The notes below the pieces were generated by a model. It saw only the letters and a program-made list of their open reading frames with translations, was not told the origin of the DNA and did not search any database. This document shows positions 7,005 through 15,789 of a stretch of DNA of 24,301 bases, piece by piece (within the stretch, counting starts at the first letter, position 1; every line of letters starts with the position of its first letter). A program made the translations under genes and the position numbers. Source of the DNA: CAZNEZ01 sp964572475 (GTDB lineage: Bacteria; Bacillota; Clostridia; Lachnospirales; Lachnospiraceae); the NCBI GenBank assembly GCA_964572475.1, contig CAZNEZ010000039.1, positions 1 to 24,301 on the forward strand. Direction: 5' to 3'.

Positions 7005-7145
7005 CTAATCTTCTTTAGCTTCTTTGAGCATTTCAACCATAATGTCTGTAAGATCAGTAACATTGTTATTGTAGATAGCATCCTCCGCTTCATCTACCTC
7101 TAAGCTTGGATGAAACTTTTTAATTTCTTCATCAAAATCAATCAT
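7005..7145 (-). CDS. Small acidic protein (46 aa), unknown function
   Basis: A short open frame encodes 46 residues beginning MIDFDEEIKKFHPSLEVDEA and ending MVEMLKEAKED. It is strongly acidic, predicted mostly helical, with no signal or membrane segment. GTGAG lies upstream of ATG 7145. It starts 15 nt after the folC stop, and its TAG lies within the Shine-Dalgarno region of the next gene, 11 nt before that ATG. The tight fit on both sides and the protein-like codon pattern support a real gene that is translationally linked to the TPR gene. I do not recognise a family with certainty. Confidence 0.75.
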   Translation of the reverse strand: MIDFDEEIKKFHPSLEVDEAEDAIYNNNVTDLTDIMVEMLKEAKED

Positions 7146-7160
7146 TTTTTATCTCACTTT

Positions 7161-8465
7161 CTATAATAATATGTTCTTAAGTTCTCCAACCAGATATAAT
7201 GAACCAACACAAAATAGTCTGTCTTCATCTTTCTTTATTGTTCTGGCATATTCAAATGCTTCATTTACGGATTTGTATGCATAAATCTTAGTACTAGTGT
7301 ACTTTTCAAATTCTTCTTTAAGTGTACTAATAGGAATAGCCCGTCCATTGTTCATCTCTGCTAGTATAATACCATCGACACTAAGATTACACGCTATCTT
7401 TCTAATCATTGTATCATAATCTTTTTCTATTACTGCACTAAATAATATATACGTATGTCCTTTAGTCTCTAATGAATTAACCGTTTTGATAAATTCATCA
7501 ATTCCAGAATCATTATGCGCTCCATCTAGATAAATCCCAGATAAAACCTGTTCCATTCTGCCTTCCCATACCGTTGTTGCAATAGCTTTTTTTATTATAT
7601 CATCACTTATATCATTTTGGCAAATTACTTTAATCGCGCTTACCGCAATTGAAGCATTAATTGCCTGATATTCTGCAATAAATGGTACTTCTAATATAAT
7701 ACAATTATCATTATTACTTGTAAAGGAAAAAACTATATTTTTATGTGAATTTTCTATTACATTTATTTTAGAATCTGTAACATTTAGAGCAAATCCTGGA
7801 TTATCTTGTCTTACGCTTCTTATAACTTTATCTACTCTATTATCCTGTCCGTAATATACTAAAGGTACATTTTTTTTGATTATTCCTGCTTTTTCAAAAG
7901 CAATCTGCTCAATAGTATCTCCAAGCAGCTCTGTATGATCAAGGTTTATTGACGTTATTACAGAAATAATTGGATTGCGTATAGCATTTGTTGCATCAAG
8001 TCTTCCTCCGAGTCCAACCTCCATAATTGCATAGCTTACACCTGCCTGCTTAAATGCTATTAATGCCATACCAGTCATAAATTCAAAAAAAGTAGGATGC
8101 TCAAATCCTTCTTTTTGCATCTTAATTGAAGCCTCATAAGCTATCATAAATGCCTTTAAAAAATCTTCATTACTTATCTCTTTATTATCTATCCTAATTC
8201 TTTCATTAATATTAACAAGATGTGGCGATGTAAATAATCCTGTTTTTCTTCCCGATGTTACTAGTACATTAGATATAAATGCGCACACTGAACCTTTTCC
8301 ATTCGTACCTGCAACATGAATAATCTTAAAATCGTTATCTCTGCAATTCAATATATCTAAAAAATGTTCTGTATTCTCAAGAGGATTCTTCTTGGTAAAT
8401 CTAGGAATTGACAAGATATACTCAACTGCATCATTATATTCGTATTTCATTTTTTTGACTTTCAT
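7161..8465 (-). CDS. folC: Bifunctional folylpolyglutamate/dihydrofolate synthase
   Basis: This Mur-ligase-family enzyme adds glutamate to folates (and glutamate to dihydropteroate in the bifunctional type) using ATP in the cytoplasm. The P-loop is HVAGTNGKGSVCAF near residue 50. TGLFTSPHLVNINERIRI, MEVGLGGRLDATN and the C-terminal YLDGAHNDSGI segment are typical FolC signatures. The length of 434 residues is normal. The start is uncertain: ATG 8465 and ATG 8450 both lack a good Shine-Dalgarno, and the family would accept either. A strong promoter sits at 8512-8539. It heads a unit with the 46-aa ORF and the TPR protein. Confidence 0.93.
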   Translation of the reverse strand: MKVKKMKYEYNDAVEYILSIPRFTKKNPLENTEHFLDILNCRDNDFKIIHVAGTNGKGSVCAFISNVLVTSGRKTGLFTSPHLVNINERIRIDNKEISNEDFLKAFMIAYEASIKMQKEGFEHPTFFEFMTGMALIAFKQAGVSYAIMEVGLGGRLDATNAIRNPIISVITSINLDHTELLGDTIEQIAFEKAGIIKKNVPLVYYGQDNRVDKVIRSVRQDNPGFALNVTDSKINVIENSHKNIVFSFTSNNDNCIILEVPFIAEYQAINASIAVSAIKVICQNDISDDIIKKAIATTVWEGRMEQVLSGIYLDGAHNDSGIDEFIKTVNSLETKGHTYILFSAVIEKDYDTMIRKIACNLSVDGIILAEMNNGRAIPISTLKEEFEKYTSTKIYAYKSVNEAFEYARTIKKDEDRLFCVGSLYLVGELKNILL

Positions 8466-8511
8466 TATACATAATTCTATTATTGTAATATCAAATAATA
8501 GTTCAAATTAC

Positions 8512-8539
8512 ATTATACTTTTCTTTTCTATTTTTTCAA
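8512..8539 (-). promoter_or_regulatory. Promoter of the folC operon
   Basis: Minus strand: TTGAAA (8539-8534), 16-bp spacer, TATAAT (8517-8512). The predicted leader to folC is about 40 nt. Confidence 0.7.
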
Positions 8540-8611
8540 GCAATAAATTTCGCATTCTTCGACAGCATATATCTTAACTTCAAATATCCATAGTCTAATT
8601 ATAGAAGATAT

Positions 8612-10000
8612 TTAATCTGGAAAATCTTCAGGATTATACTTCTTTGTTAATATTTTAAGTCCCTGACGCTTAAATTCAATTTCTTCTAATTCATCATCTA
8701 TTACTAATTTGAGATTATCAATCATTATATCTGTGCCGATATATATCCTTTTTTCAGCTACAACTGTAGCTCCCTGTCCTATAGTAATCCTATGGATAAG
8801 TTTCTCAAGAATCTCCTTGTATCTAAAGACAAAAGCCGTTGTATCAATCTTAGATCTAATAAGCGGAATTCTATTCATCTCAACCATAGGACCTTCTTTT
8901 CCATCCATCAAAGCAAGAGCCTGTTCAATCTTTTCTATCTTCTCTTCAGCTTCAATAATATCCTCTTCTATCTTTTTCTTATTAATAATAGTCATATCAT
9001 CTATACCTACAGCAATAATCGTCTTCGCTGCTATCGGACTTCCTATCTCTTTCGCTCTGATTAATCTTCCTGCCTTATATCGCCCTCCGACAATTGAACC
9101 ATTTCTTCCTTTTATCACTATATCTGTTTCAGCAGTCAATTCACAATTGATTGCGTAATCACCATTAATATTGCCATCTGCATGAACATCACAATTCTCA
9201 TAGAACTGTGCCATTACATTGCCTCCTGCTTTTATCTTTCCTTTACCTGCACCAATAACTCCTCTTCTTACAAGGACATTTTTACCAGCTTCTATAATAA
9301 CGTCTTCAACAAGCCCACCTACCGTAATATTACCAGTAGCCTTTACTTCCATTCCTGACTTAATGTCTCCCATAATATCAAGGTCTCCCTTAAAATTAAT
9401 ATTACCAGTAGAAAGGTCTACATCACTTGTGACCGTATAAATGCTTTTAACATCTAATCTACCCATATCAAGGACTACCTTACCATCATATAATGCCTTA
9501 TATGAAAGACCATCTTCTGATATCTCAAATCCTCTGCCCCTTAAAGGCGGAAGTTCTCTCATAGGAGGAGGCATTAATATCTTTCCTCCAATATTATATC
9601 CGCCTGAGCCATTGAGTTTAGGTATATATCTTGCTAATTCCTGGCCTTCACTAACACCTTCTATTAGATTAATATTGTAATAATCAACACTTCCATCAGG
9701 CAGTCTCTTTGGTTTACCATCTGGACTTGTATTGAATAAAAACTCATAGTAACCATCTCTTCCTGGAATAGGTTCTTTACCTTCGGCAACAAGAATCAGC
9801 TCACCAAACTCTCTTTTCTTAATTGCATCACTGATATTATCCTCAAGTATTCCAAGCTTAACACCCTTTAACTTTATTATATCTATTACATCTTCCGCAC
9901 TATATTCACCCGTAACTTCAAATGAAGGCAGACATACGTACGCCGTCATTGCATCTTCACTAACATCTAATATAAGTTGTTGTTGCAACAATTCGTTCAT
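8612..10000 (-). CDS. FapA family (DUF342) polymer-forming protein
   Basis: This 462-residue member of the FapA/DUF342 family has an N-terminal alpha/beta region (about 1-165). A right-handed beta-helix of repeated short strands follows (for example GNINFKGDLDIMGDIKSGMEVKATG and GNITVGGLVEDVIIEAGKNV) at about 190-330. A charged helical coiled-coil hairpin ends the protein (IIEAEEKIEKIEQALALM onward). DUF342 proteins are named after Vibrio flagellar assembly protein A, but they are widespread in non-motile Firmicutes and no flagellar gene is nearby, so a flagellar role is not supported. GGAGG precedes ATG 10000. It appears to be its own transcription unit. Confidence 0.88.
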   Translation of the reverse strand: MNELLQQQLILDVSEDAMTAYVCLPSFEVTGEYSAEDVIDIIKLKGVKLGILEDNISDAIKKREFGELILVAEGKEPIPGRDGYYEFLFNTSPDGKPKRLPDGSVDYYNINLIEGVSEGQELARYIPKLNGSGGYNIGGKILMPPPMRELPPLRGRGFEISEDGLSYKALYDGKVVLDMGRLDVKSIYTVTSDVDLSTGNINFKGDLDIMGDIKSGMEVKATGNITVGGLVEDVIIEAGKNVLVRRGVIGAGKGKIKAGGNVMAQFYENCDVHADGNINGDYAINCELTAETDIVIKGRNGSIVGGRYKAGRLIRAKEIGSPIAAKTIIAVGIDDMTIINKKKIEEDIIEAEEKIEKIEQALALMDGKEGPMVEMNRIPLIRSKIDTTAFVFRYKEILEKLIHRITIGQGATVVAEKRIYIGTDIMIDNLKLVIDDELEEIEFKRQGLKILTKKYNPEDFPD

Positions 10001-10036
10001 ATGTCTGCCTCCATATAGCTTTAATATAACTTTGTA

Positions 10037-10064
10037 ATAATATTATTTTACCTTATTTCTACAA
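10037..10064 (-). promoter_or_regulatory. Possible promoter of the FapA-family gene
   Basis: Minus strand: TTGTAG (10064-10059), 16-bp spacer, TATTAT (10042-10037), about 30 nt upstream of the Shine-Dalgarno region. The -35 box is imperfect in an AT-rich context, so this is tentative. Confidence 0.4.
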
Positions 10065-10108
10065 TAAAGTACACCCCCTATTAACATTTGTTTGCTAATA
10101 TGATTAGA

Positions 10109-11446
10109 TTATTCTGTAACCTCCTCCAAAAGGCTTAATACACAGTATAAGGTTTGTCCATTATAAACTACTCTTGCCCAGCCCTTATCACTTGTTCCAG
10201 TCATCGAAATAACTGTACCTTTCTTTATTGAGGCTATAACATTTGAGCCTTCCATTCCTGGAATATCTCTAAGGTTTACTTCATCCTTAGCTGTAACTTT
10301 TACATCAGTTGCTGTAAACACTTGTGAAAATGTTGTCTCTGTCTCTTTTTGACTGGTACTTTCTATAGTAGTTTCCTCTTGTTTTGTAGTCTCATTTGTA
10401 ATTGTGTTATCTTTTACTGTTGTTTCTGGTTCCGCAGTAGTTGTTTCTTTTTCAGACGCAATACTATCAAATCCAAAATATGCAACATTCATATCCACTT
10501 CTCCTGATATTCCAGGAACACTTCCTTTACACGAATACTGCCACATTGCATGAGTTCCTGTATATGAGCTTTTATCTGTCACAGGATTAACTGTTGTTGA
10601 TGGATACTGGGCAATCCATATTTTATACTTTGATGAAAGTGTAGTCATATTATAGAATCCATTTCCTGTAAGCTGATTCTTTCCTCCATAAAGCATTGGC
10701 GTATATCCTTTTGATTTTATATACTCGAGAAATGTGGTTGCATTGGCGGTATTCTGTGCTACAGACTGGTCTGAATCCTCGCAGTCGTATACTACAGGAT
10801 AGGTTATCTTATAATTCTTTATAATCTGATATACAAATGCTGCCTCTTCCTTTGCCTCTGCTGAAGTATATGCAGTAGAATAGAAATACACTCCTATCTT
10901 TATACCTGCTGCCTGTGCTCCCTTTAGATTAGTTAATGCATATGGATCCTCGTAGATTTTATGGTCTATCTGTGATCTATATCCAACTCTTATAAATGCA
11001 AATTCAATTCCCGACGCTTTAACCTTAGCCCAGTTAATGTCTCCCTGCCATTTTGATACATCAATTCCATAAGTTTTTCCTGTTGAGCTGTAACTGTTAT
11101 TCTGAATACCTGAAGTATCCGTTTTTACGCCTGAATCTTCCTTTTTTTCTGGCTCAGGATCAACATTATCATTACCCATCTGAACTGTTACTGTTTCAAT
11201 CTCAGAAGTTGGATTCACTGTTTGTACTTCCTGTGTATCCTCTGTTTCTGAGTTTGAATCGGCTGTATTTTCATCAGTGGTAATCATATCACTAGTGGTT
11301 GCTTCTTCTACATTAGTCTGTGCGCTATCCTTGCTCTTACCCACCACAATAAATATTACAAGTAGTAGTATCACAAAAGCTGTTGCCGCCCCTCCTATGA
11401 TACAATTTTTCTTATGGCAAATAATGAAATCTTTAATTTTATTCAT
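10109..11446 (-). CDS. Membrane-anchored GH25 lysozyme with C-terminal SH3b domain
   Basis: This is a 445-residue cell-wall hydrolase that cleaves the glycan strand between N-acetylmuramic acid and N-acetylglucosamine. A signal-anchor helix spans about 17-36, followed by a Thr/Glu/Asp-rich linker (about 40-122). The GH25 domain is at about 125-330, with YGIDVSKWQGDINW (D129) and the catalytic DxE at D221/E223 in VVYDCEDSD, plus WIAQYPS and MWQYS. A second T/E-rich linker leads to a bacterial SH3 domain at about 385-445 (VNLRDIPG, GWARVVYNGQTLY). It begins 17 nt after valS with AGGAAGG as Shine-Dalgarno and no visible promoter, so it is probably read from the T-box-controlled valS promoter. 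No clear terminator follows. Confidence 0.92.
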   Translation of the reverse strand: MNKIKDFIICHKKNCIIGGAATAFVILLLVIFIVVGKSKDSAQTNVEEATTSDMITTDENTADSNSETEDTQEVQTVNPTSEIETVTVQMGNDNVDPEPEKKEDSGVKTDTSGIQNNSYSSTGKTYGIDVSKWQGDINWAKVKASGIEFAFIRVGYRSQIDHKIYEDPYALTNLKGAQAAGIKIGVYFYSTAYTSAEAKEEAAFVYQIIKNYKITYPVVYDCEDSDQSVAQNTANATTFLEYIKSKGYTPMLYGGKNQLTGNGFYNMTTLSSKYKIWIAQYPSTTVNPVTDKSSYTGTHAMWQYSCKGSVPGISGEVDMNVAYFGFDSIASEKETTTAEPETTVKDNTITNETTKQEETTIESTSQKETETTFSQVFTATDVKVTAKDEVNLRDIPGMEGSNVIASIKKGTVISMTGTSDKGWARVVYNGQTLYCVLSLLEEVTE

Positions 11447-11463
11447 TGCTTTCCTTCCTGCAA

Positions 11464-14109
11464 TTATTTTGCAAGCTGTGCAAGTCTTTGTTTAACCTGT
11501 TCCATCATCTGATTATATTTCACCTGTTTTTCTTTTTCAACAGCAATCTTAGCTTCTGGAGCCTTATTAACAAAGTTAGGATTTGAAAGCATTCCCTCAA
11601 CACGTGATATCTCACCTGCTAATCTTTCACTTTCCTTTGTCAGTCTTTCTATTTCTTTATCAATGTCTACTAATTCGGCAAATGGCATGTATATTACAGC
11701 ATTTGGAATAACTGTTGAAACTGCATCATCATCAATACCAGTCTTGTCATTCTGAATTATAACTTCGCTGGCATATGAAAGTGTTGCAAAGAATACCTTG
11801 CCTTCTTTAAATATGTTTTGTTCTTTTTCATTTGATGAAACCACATAAACCTTAGCCTTTTTACTAGGTGGAACATTCATTCCTGCTCTAAGATTTCTGA
11901 TATTTCTAACAGCTTCTTTAATAAGTTCAACACTTTCTTCTTCCCTGTCAAAGTTCATATTTTCATCATATTTTGGCCACTCTGAAATCATTATAGACTC
12001 TTCTTCATTCTGAAGTGTACAGAATATCTCTTCAGTTATAAATGGCATATATGGATGTAAAAGTTTTAAAGATGTAATAAGAACCGTTTTAAGTGTATAA
12101 AGGGCTGCTGTCTTCGTTGTATCATCTTCATTGTAAAGACGAGGCTTAACCATCTCAATATACCAGTCACAGAATTCTTCCCAGATAAAGCTATATAACT
12201 TATCTGCTGCGATTCCAAGTTCATATTTATCCATGTTATCCGTTACTTCTTTAACAAGCTTATTTGCTTTTGATAGAATCCATCTATCTGCATCTGTAAA
12301 TTCTGCTGGTTTTGTAACATTTCCATCTTCTGGAAGATTCATCATTATAAATCTTGAAGCATTCCATACCTTATTGGCAAAGTTTCTACTTGCCTCAACT
12401 CTTTCGTTGTAGAATCTCATATCATTACCAGGCGCGTTACCTGTAATAAGTGTAAATCTAAGAGCATCAGCACCATATTTATCAATAATTTCAAGAGGAT
12501 CAATACCATTTCCAAGAGACTTACTCATCTTGCGACCTTGTGCATCTCTAACAAGTCCGTGGAAAAGAACTTTTTCAAATGGTGCCTTTCCCATATCCTC
12601 ATATCCAGAGAATATCATTCTTATAACCCAGAAGAAAATGATATCATATCCTGTTACTAATACATTGGTAGGATAGAAGTATTCAAGGTCTTCTGTCTTA
12701 TCTGGCCATCCTAGTGTTGAAAATGGCCATAATGCTGAACTAAACCATGTATCAAGTGTATCCTCATCTTGTACCATATGATTATGTCCGCATTTTGGAC
12801 ATACTGTAGGAATACTGTCTGATTTGGCAACAACAACTTCACCACATTTTTTACAATAATATGCTGGAATTCTGTGTCCCCACCATAACTGTCTTGAAAT
12901 ACACCAGTCTCTAATATTATCTGTCCAGTTAAAGTATGTTTTATCCATTCTTTCTGGTAATAATTCAATCTCTCCTGATTTTACTGCTTCAATTGCAGGC
13001 TTAATAAGCTCATCCATCTTAACAAACCACTGCTGTTTAATCATAGGTTCAACTGTTGTTTTACATCTGTCATGTGTTCCAACTGCATGGCTGTGGTCTT
13101 CAACTTTTACAAGAAGTCCCAATTCTTCAAGGTCTGCTACCATAGCTTTTCTTGCTTCATATCTGTCCATTCCTGCGTATTTTCCACCAAGCTCATTGAT
13201 TGTTGCATCATCATTCATAATATTAATCTCTGGGAGATTATGTCTCTTACCTACTTCAAAATCGTTAGGATCATGGGCTGGTGTAATCTTAACAACACCT
13301 GTTCCAAATTCTTTATCAACATATGAATCTGCAATAACTGGTATCTCTTTATTAACAAGTGGCAGCATAACCATCTTGCCAATCAGGCTCTTATATCTGT
13401 CATCATCTGGGTTAACTGCAACTGCTGTATCTCCTAATAATGTTTCAGGTCTTGTAGTTGCAATCTCTACGAATTCATCTGTACCAACAATAGGATATTT
13501 AATATGCCAAAAATGTCCTGCCTGGTCTACATGCTCAACTTCTGCATCAGAAATAGATGTCTGACATACTGGGCACCAGTTAATGATTCGTGAGCCCTTA
13601 TAAATAAGACCTTTTTCATATAATTTAACAAATACTTCTTCAACTGCTTTAGAGCAGCCTTCATCCATTGTAAATCGTTCTCTATCCCAATCTGCTGAAG
13701 AACCAATCTTCTTGAGCTGATTAATTATTCTTCCACCGTATTCCTTTTTCCATTCCCAAGCTCTCTCAAGGAATTTTTCTCTTCCAAGATCCTCTTTATC
13801 AATACCCTCTGACTTGAGCTGCTCTATAATCTTAACTTCTGTAGCAATACTTGCATGGTCTGTACCAGGCTGCCAAAGTGCATTATATCCCTGCATTCTT
13901 TTCTGTCTTATGATGATATCCTGCATTGTATTGTCAAGTGCGTGTCCCATATGAAGTTTTCCAGTTATATTTGGAGGTGGCATTACTATTGTAAATGGTT
14001 TCCTACTCTTGTCTGGTTCTGCGTGAAAGTACTTTTTTAAAATCCATTTGTCATACTGTTTCTGCTCAATTTCAGCAGGATTGTATGTTTTTTCTAATTC
14101 TTTTTTCAT
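11464..14109 (-). CDS. valS: Valyl-tRNA synthetase
   Basis: This is a class Ia aminoacyl-tRNA synthetase of 881 residues, the usual length, which charges tRNA-Val. The HIGH signature is HMGH (53-56) after PPPNITGK. The KMSKS loop is at about residue 526 (GRKMSKSLGNG). The CP1 editing domain lies between, with ATTRPETLLGDTAVAV and GTGVVKITPAHDPNDF. A zinc-knuckle CKKC...CPKC occurs near residue 415, and DWCISRQLWWGHRIPAYY is typical ValRS. The C-terminus is the family's coiled-coil arm. The gene is preceded by a T-box leader and promoter (14150-14427) and followed closely by the GH25 lysozyme gene. Confidence 0.97.
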   Translation of the reverse strand: MKKELEKTYNPAEIEQKQYDKWILKKYFHAEPDKSRKPFTIVMPPPNITGKLHMGHALDNTMQDIIIRQKRMQGYNALWQPGTDHASIATEVKIIEQLKSEGIDKEDLGREKFLERAWEWKKEYGGRIINQLKKIGSSADWDRERFTMDEGCSKAVEEVFVKLYEKGLIYKGSRIINWCPVCQTSISDAEVEHVDQAGHFWHIKYPIVGTDEFVEIATTRPETLLGDTAVAVNPDDDRYKSLIGKMVMLPLVNKEIPVIADSYVDKEFGTGVVKITPAHDPNDFEVGKRHNLPEINIMNDDATINELGGKYAGMDRYEARKAMVADLEELGLLVKVEDHSHAVGTHDRCKTTVEPMIKQQWFVKMDELIKPAIEAVKSGEIELLPERMDKTYFNWTDNIRDWCISRQLWWGHRIPAYYCKKCGEVVVAKSDSIPTVCPKCGHNHMVQDEDTLDTWFSSALWPFSTLGWPDKTEDLEYFYPTNVLVTGYDIIFFWVIRMIFSGYEDMGKAPFEKVLFHGLVRDAQGRKMSKSLGNGIDPLEIIDKYGADALRFTLITGNAPGNDMRFYNERVEASRNFANKVWNASRFIMMNLPEDGNVTKPAEFTDADRWILSKANKLVKEVTDNMDKYELGIAADKLYSFIWEEFCDWYIEMVKPRLYNEDDTTKTAALYTLKTVLITSLKLLHPYMPFITEEIFCTLQNEEESIMISEWPKYDENMNFDREEESVELIKEAVRNIRNLRAGMNVPPSKKAKVYVVSSNEKEQNIFKEGKVFFATLSYASEVIIQNDKTGIDDDAVSTVIPNAVIYMPFAELVDIDKEIERLTKESERLAGEISRVEGMLSNPNFVNKAPEAKIAVEKEKQVKYNQMMEQVKQRLAQLAK

Positions 14110-14149
14110 ATCAAATTCTCCATTCTTTTAGTATTGCATATATAACGCT

Positions 14150-14370
14150 AAAAAGCCCTTTGCAATGATATAATCATTACAAAGGGCGTGTTTCGCGGTA
14201 CCACCTTTATTGTATCTCATCTTATCCTATAACGTGGACGACTCCGTTACAACTTAATTAGCCATGCTGTTCAGCTGCACTGTTCAAAAGCTACCTTCAG
14301 TAAATGTATGTTCCTAAAATCTTCCAGCCTAGGATTTTTTCTCTGTCGGATACACCTACCTAATCCTCTT
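14150..14370 (-). promoter_or_regulatory. T-box leader riboswitch of valS
   Basis: The minus strand carries the T-box core AAAGGTGGTACCGCG (14208-14194) and, just after it, a terminator stem GCCCTTTG/CAAAGGGC (14187-14155) with a T-run. The AAAGG of the T-box can pair with CCTTT of the terminator arm to form the antiterminator, as in the known family. Stem I begins near 14367 (GGATTAGGTAGG). A GTA triplet in GAAGGTAGC near the 3' base of stem I is a plausible valine specifier. Uncharged tRNA-Val would allow read-through into valS. Confidence 0.93.
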
Positions 14371-14398
14371 TATCATCACATTTAATATATGTTTTGAA

Positions 14399-14427
14399 AT
14401 AGTAACACATTACAATTAATATTTCAA
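14399..14427 (-). promoter_or_regulatory. Promoter of the valS T-box operon
   Basis: Minus strand: TTGAAA (14427-14422), 17-bp spacer, TACTAT (14404-14399) with an extended TGN just before the -10. It lies immediately upstream of stem I and downstream of the preceding gene's stop. An imperfect inverted repeat (14426-14450) overlaps its -35 side. Confidence 0.7.
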
Positions 14428-14469
14428 GTGTTATTCTGATAATAAAACTTAAAATTATACATTAATAAA

Positions 14470-15708
14470 TCATTCTCCCTTTTTCTCATATGCATCTACT
14501 ACATCAATAATCTCCTGTGCATATTCTTTATAACTGTCTATTAATTCTTTAATTCTCTTCTTTGATATATCAACTATTTCCGTATTATGGTCTATTACTG
14601 ATTTTATCTTTTGATATCTTCTTTCAAGGTCCATATACATTTCATTAAGCTCTGTATTGCTAATTATAGACTCTAACTGTGAATTCCATACTGAATCATC
14701 ATGCAAATCTATTTTTTTCAGTTCCATTGCTAACTCATTCTCTGCTGAATATAAGCTTTCGGATGTCTTTTGATATACTTGCTGTTCTTTTCTATATTTT
14801 TGATATATTCTCCATTGACTTCCTAATTCAGTTGAATTGTGGGTGGCGTATTTTTCAGACTCATAATCAAGTCTTGCCTTAACATTTACATATTGAATCT
14901 TAATCTTGTTGAGAACTGTAATAACTCTATTAAGCTTCATCTTAGATAATTTTAATACATATTCTGTTTTTTGGTTAATAAGTAGCAGAAATACTCCTAT
15001 TCCACCTGCTATTATAATAATATAATATGGCATAAATCCAACATCTATATCCATATTAAACATTGCCATTATGAATAGTACTGTAAGGATAATAAATGAA
15101 CTTGCTGTAAGCTTTGCCGCTTGCTTAATATGTTCTTTTCTTCTTTCTAAATCCTGGATTTCATATCTCAACGCACCTTTTTCTCCCTCAAGGTGATGCA
15201 TATCATTTTTAATTCTATTTGCTCTTTCTTCATCAATTTCCATGGATTTAATTATCTTAGGCATATTTTCTTCATTGTTAAATAATACCTGAAACTGCCT
15301 ATCGTTTAGTCTTGAAGGTCTTTTTCGATAGGTTTCTCTATCCCCTTTAAGAACAATAACTCTTTTTGCCATTGCAATAAGGTTGTCCTTTTCTCTTTGA
15401 GGTAAATCTTTAATCTTTCTCACATCATAAAGATACTCTTCAATACTATGTAATTCTATCTTATTATCTTCTATTTGTTGTGAACATGAAACTATCTTTT
15501 CACAATAGTTTTCCACATATTTGCGTCTTCCTTCAGCATCTGTAAGCAGCAAAAAGTCATCCTTAACTGTCATCTCTTCGGTTTCTTCAATCTCACCAAA
15601 GATTTCGTCCAGATTTGCGTTATCCCAGTTAACAATAGAATCATCCATATTTTTACGAATTTCAAACAGCTCTTCTAGTTTAACTTTTTTCTTTTTAAAT
15701 AGTCTCAT
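14470..15708 (-). CDS. Coiled-coil protein with two transmembrane helices (fourth gene of DUF5717/5716 block)
   Basis: No function is known. The 412-residue protein starts with a basic segment (MRLFKKKKVKLEEL) and then an acidic stretch. Long charged coiled coils lie at about 60-195 and 255-410, flanking a helical hairpin in the membrane (about 199-217 and 225-245, with IIIIAGGIGVFLLL). N- and C-termini are therefore both probably cytoplasmic. I start at ATG 15708 because GGAG lies 6 nt upstream. ATG 15720 in the same frame has no Shine-Dalgarno and would place that sequence inside the gene. As the last gene after the DUF5717, DUF5716 and TPR-like proteins, it could be the membrane anchor of a complex; this is inference. 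The next unit starts with its own promoter. Confidence 0.85.
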   Translation of the reverse strand: MRLFKKKKVKLEELFEIRKNMDDSIVNWDNANLDEIFGEIEETEEMTVKDDFLLLTDAEGRRKYVENYCEKIVSCSQQIEDNKIELHSIEEYLYDVRKIKDLPQREKDNLIAMAKRVIVLKGDRETYRKRPSRLNDRQFQVLFNNEENMPKIIKSMEIDEERANRIKNDMHHLEGEKGALRYEIQDLERRKEHIKQAAKLTASSFIILTVLFIMAMFNMDIDVGFMPYYIIIIAGGIGVFLLLINQKTEYVLKLSKMKLNRVITVLNKIKIQYVNVKARLDYESEKYATHNSTELGSQWRIYQKYRKEQQVYQKTSESLYSAENELAMELKKIDLHDDSVWNSQLESIISNTELNEMYMDLERRYQKIKSVIDHNTEIVDISKKRIKELIDSYKEYAQEIIDVVDAYEKKGE

Positions 15709-15789
15709 CTCAATCTCCATTCTTGTCAGTAAACTGCAAACTCTGGGTTGTTAAGTTCAATCTTTCCTCTAGAAAGTTCAATTCCCACA

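Noticed and set aside
8612..10000. Flagellar gene assignment for the FapA-family protein
   Set aside because: The family name is historical. There is no other flagellar or chemotaxis gene in the window and DUF342 proteins are common outside motile bacteria.
14426..14450. Inverted repeat as terminator of the DUF5717/5716 operon
   Set aside because: AAGTGTTATT and AATAAAACTT pair with one mismatch, but no T-run follows in the minus-strand reading and it overlaps the valS -35 box. It is too weak to call.
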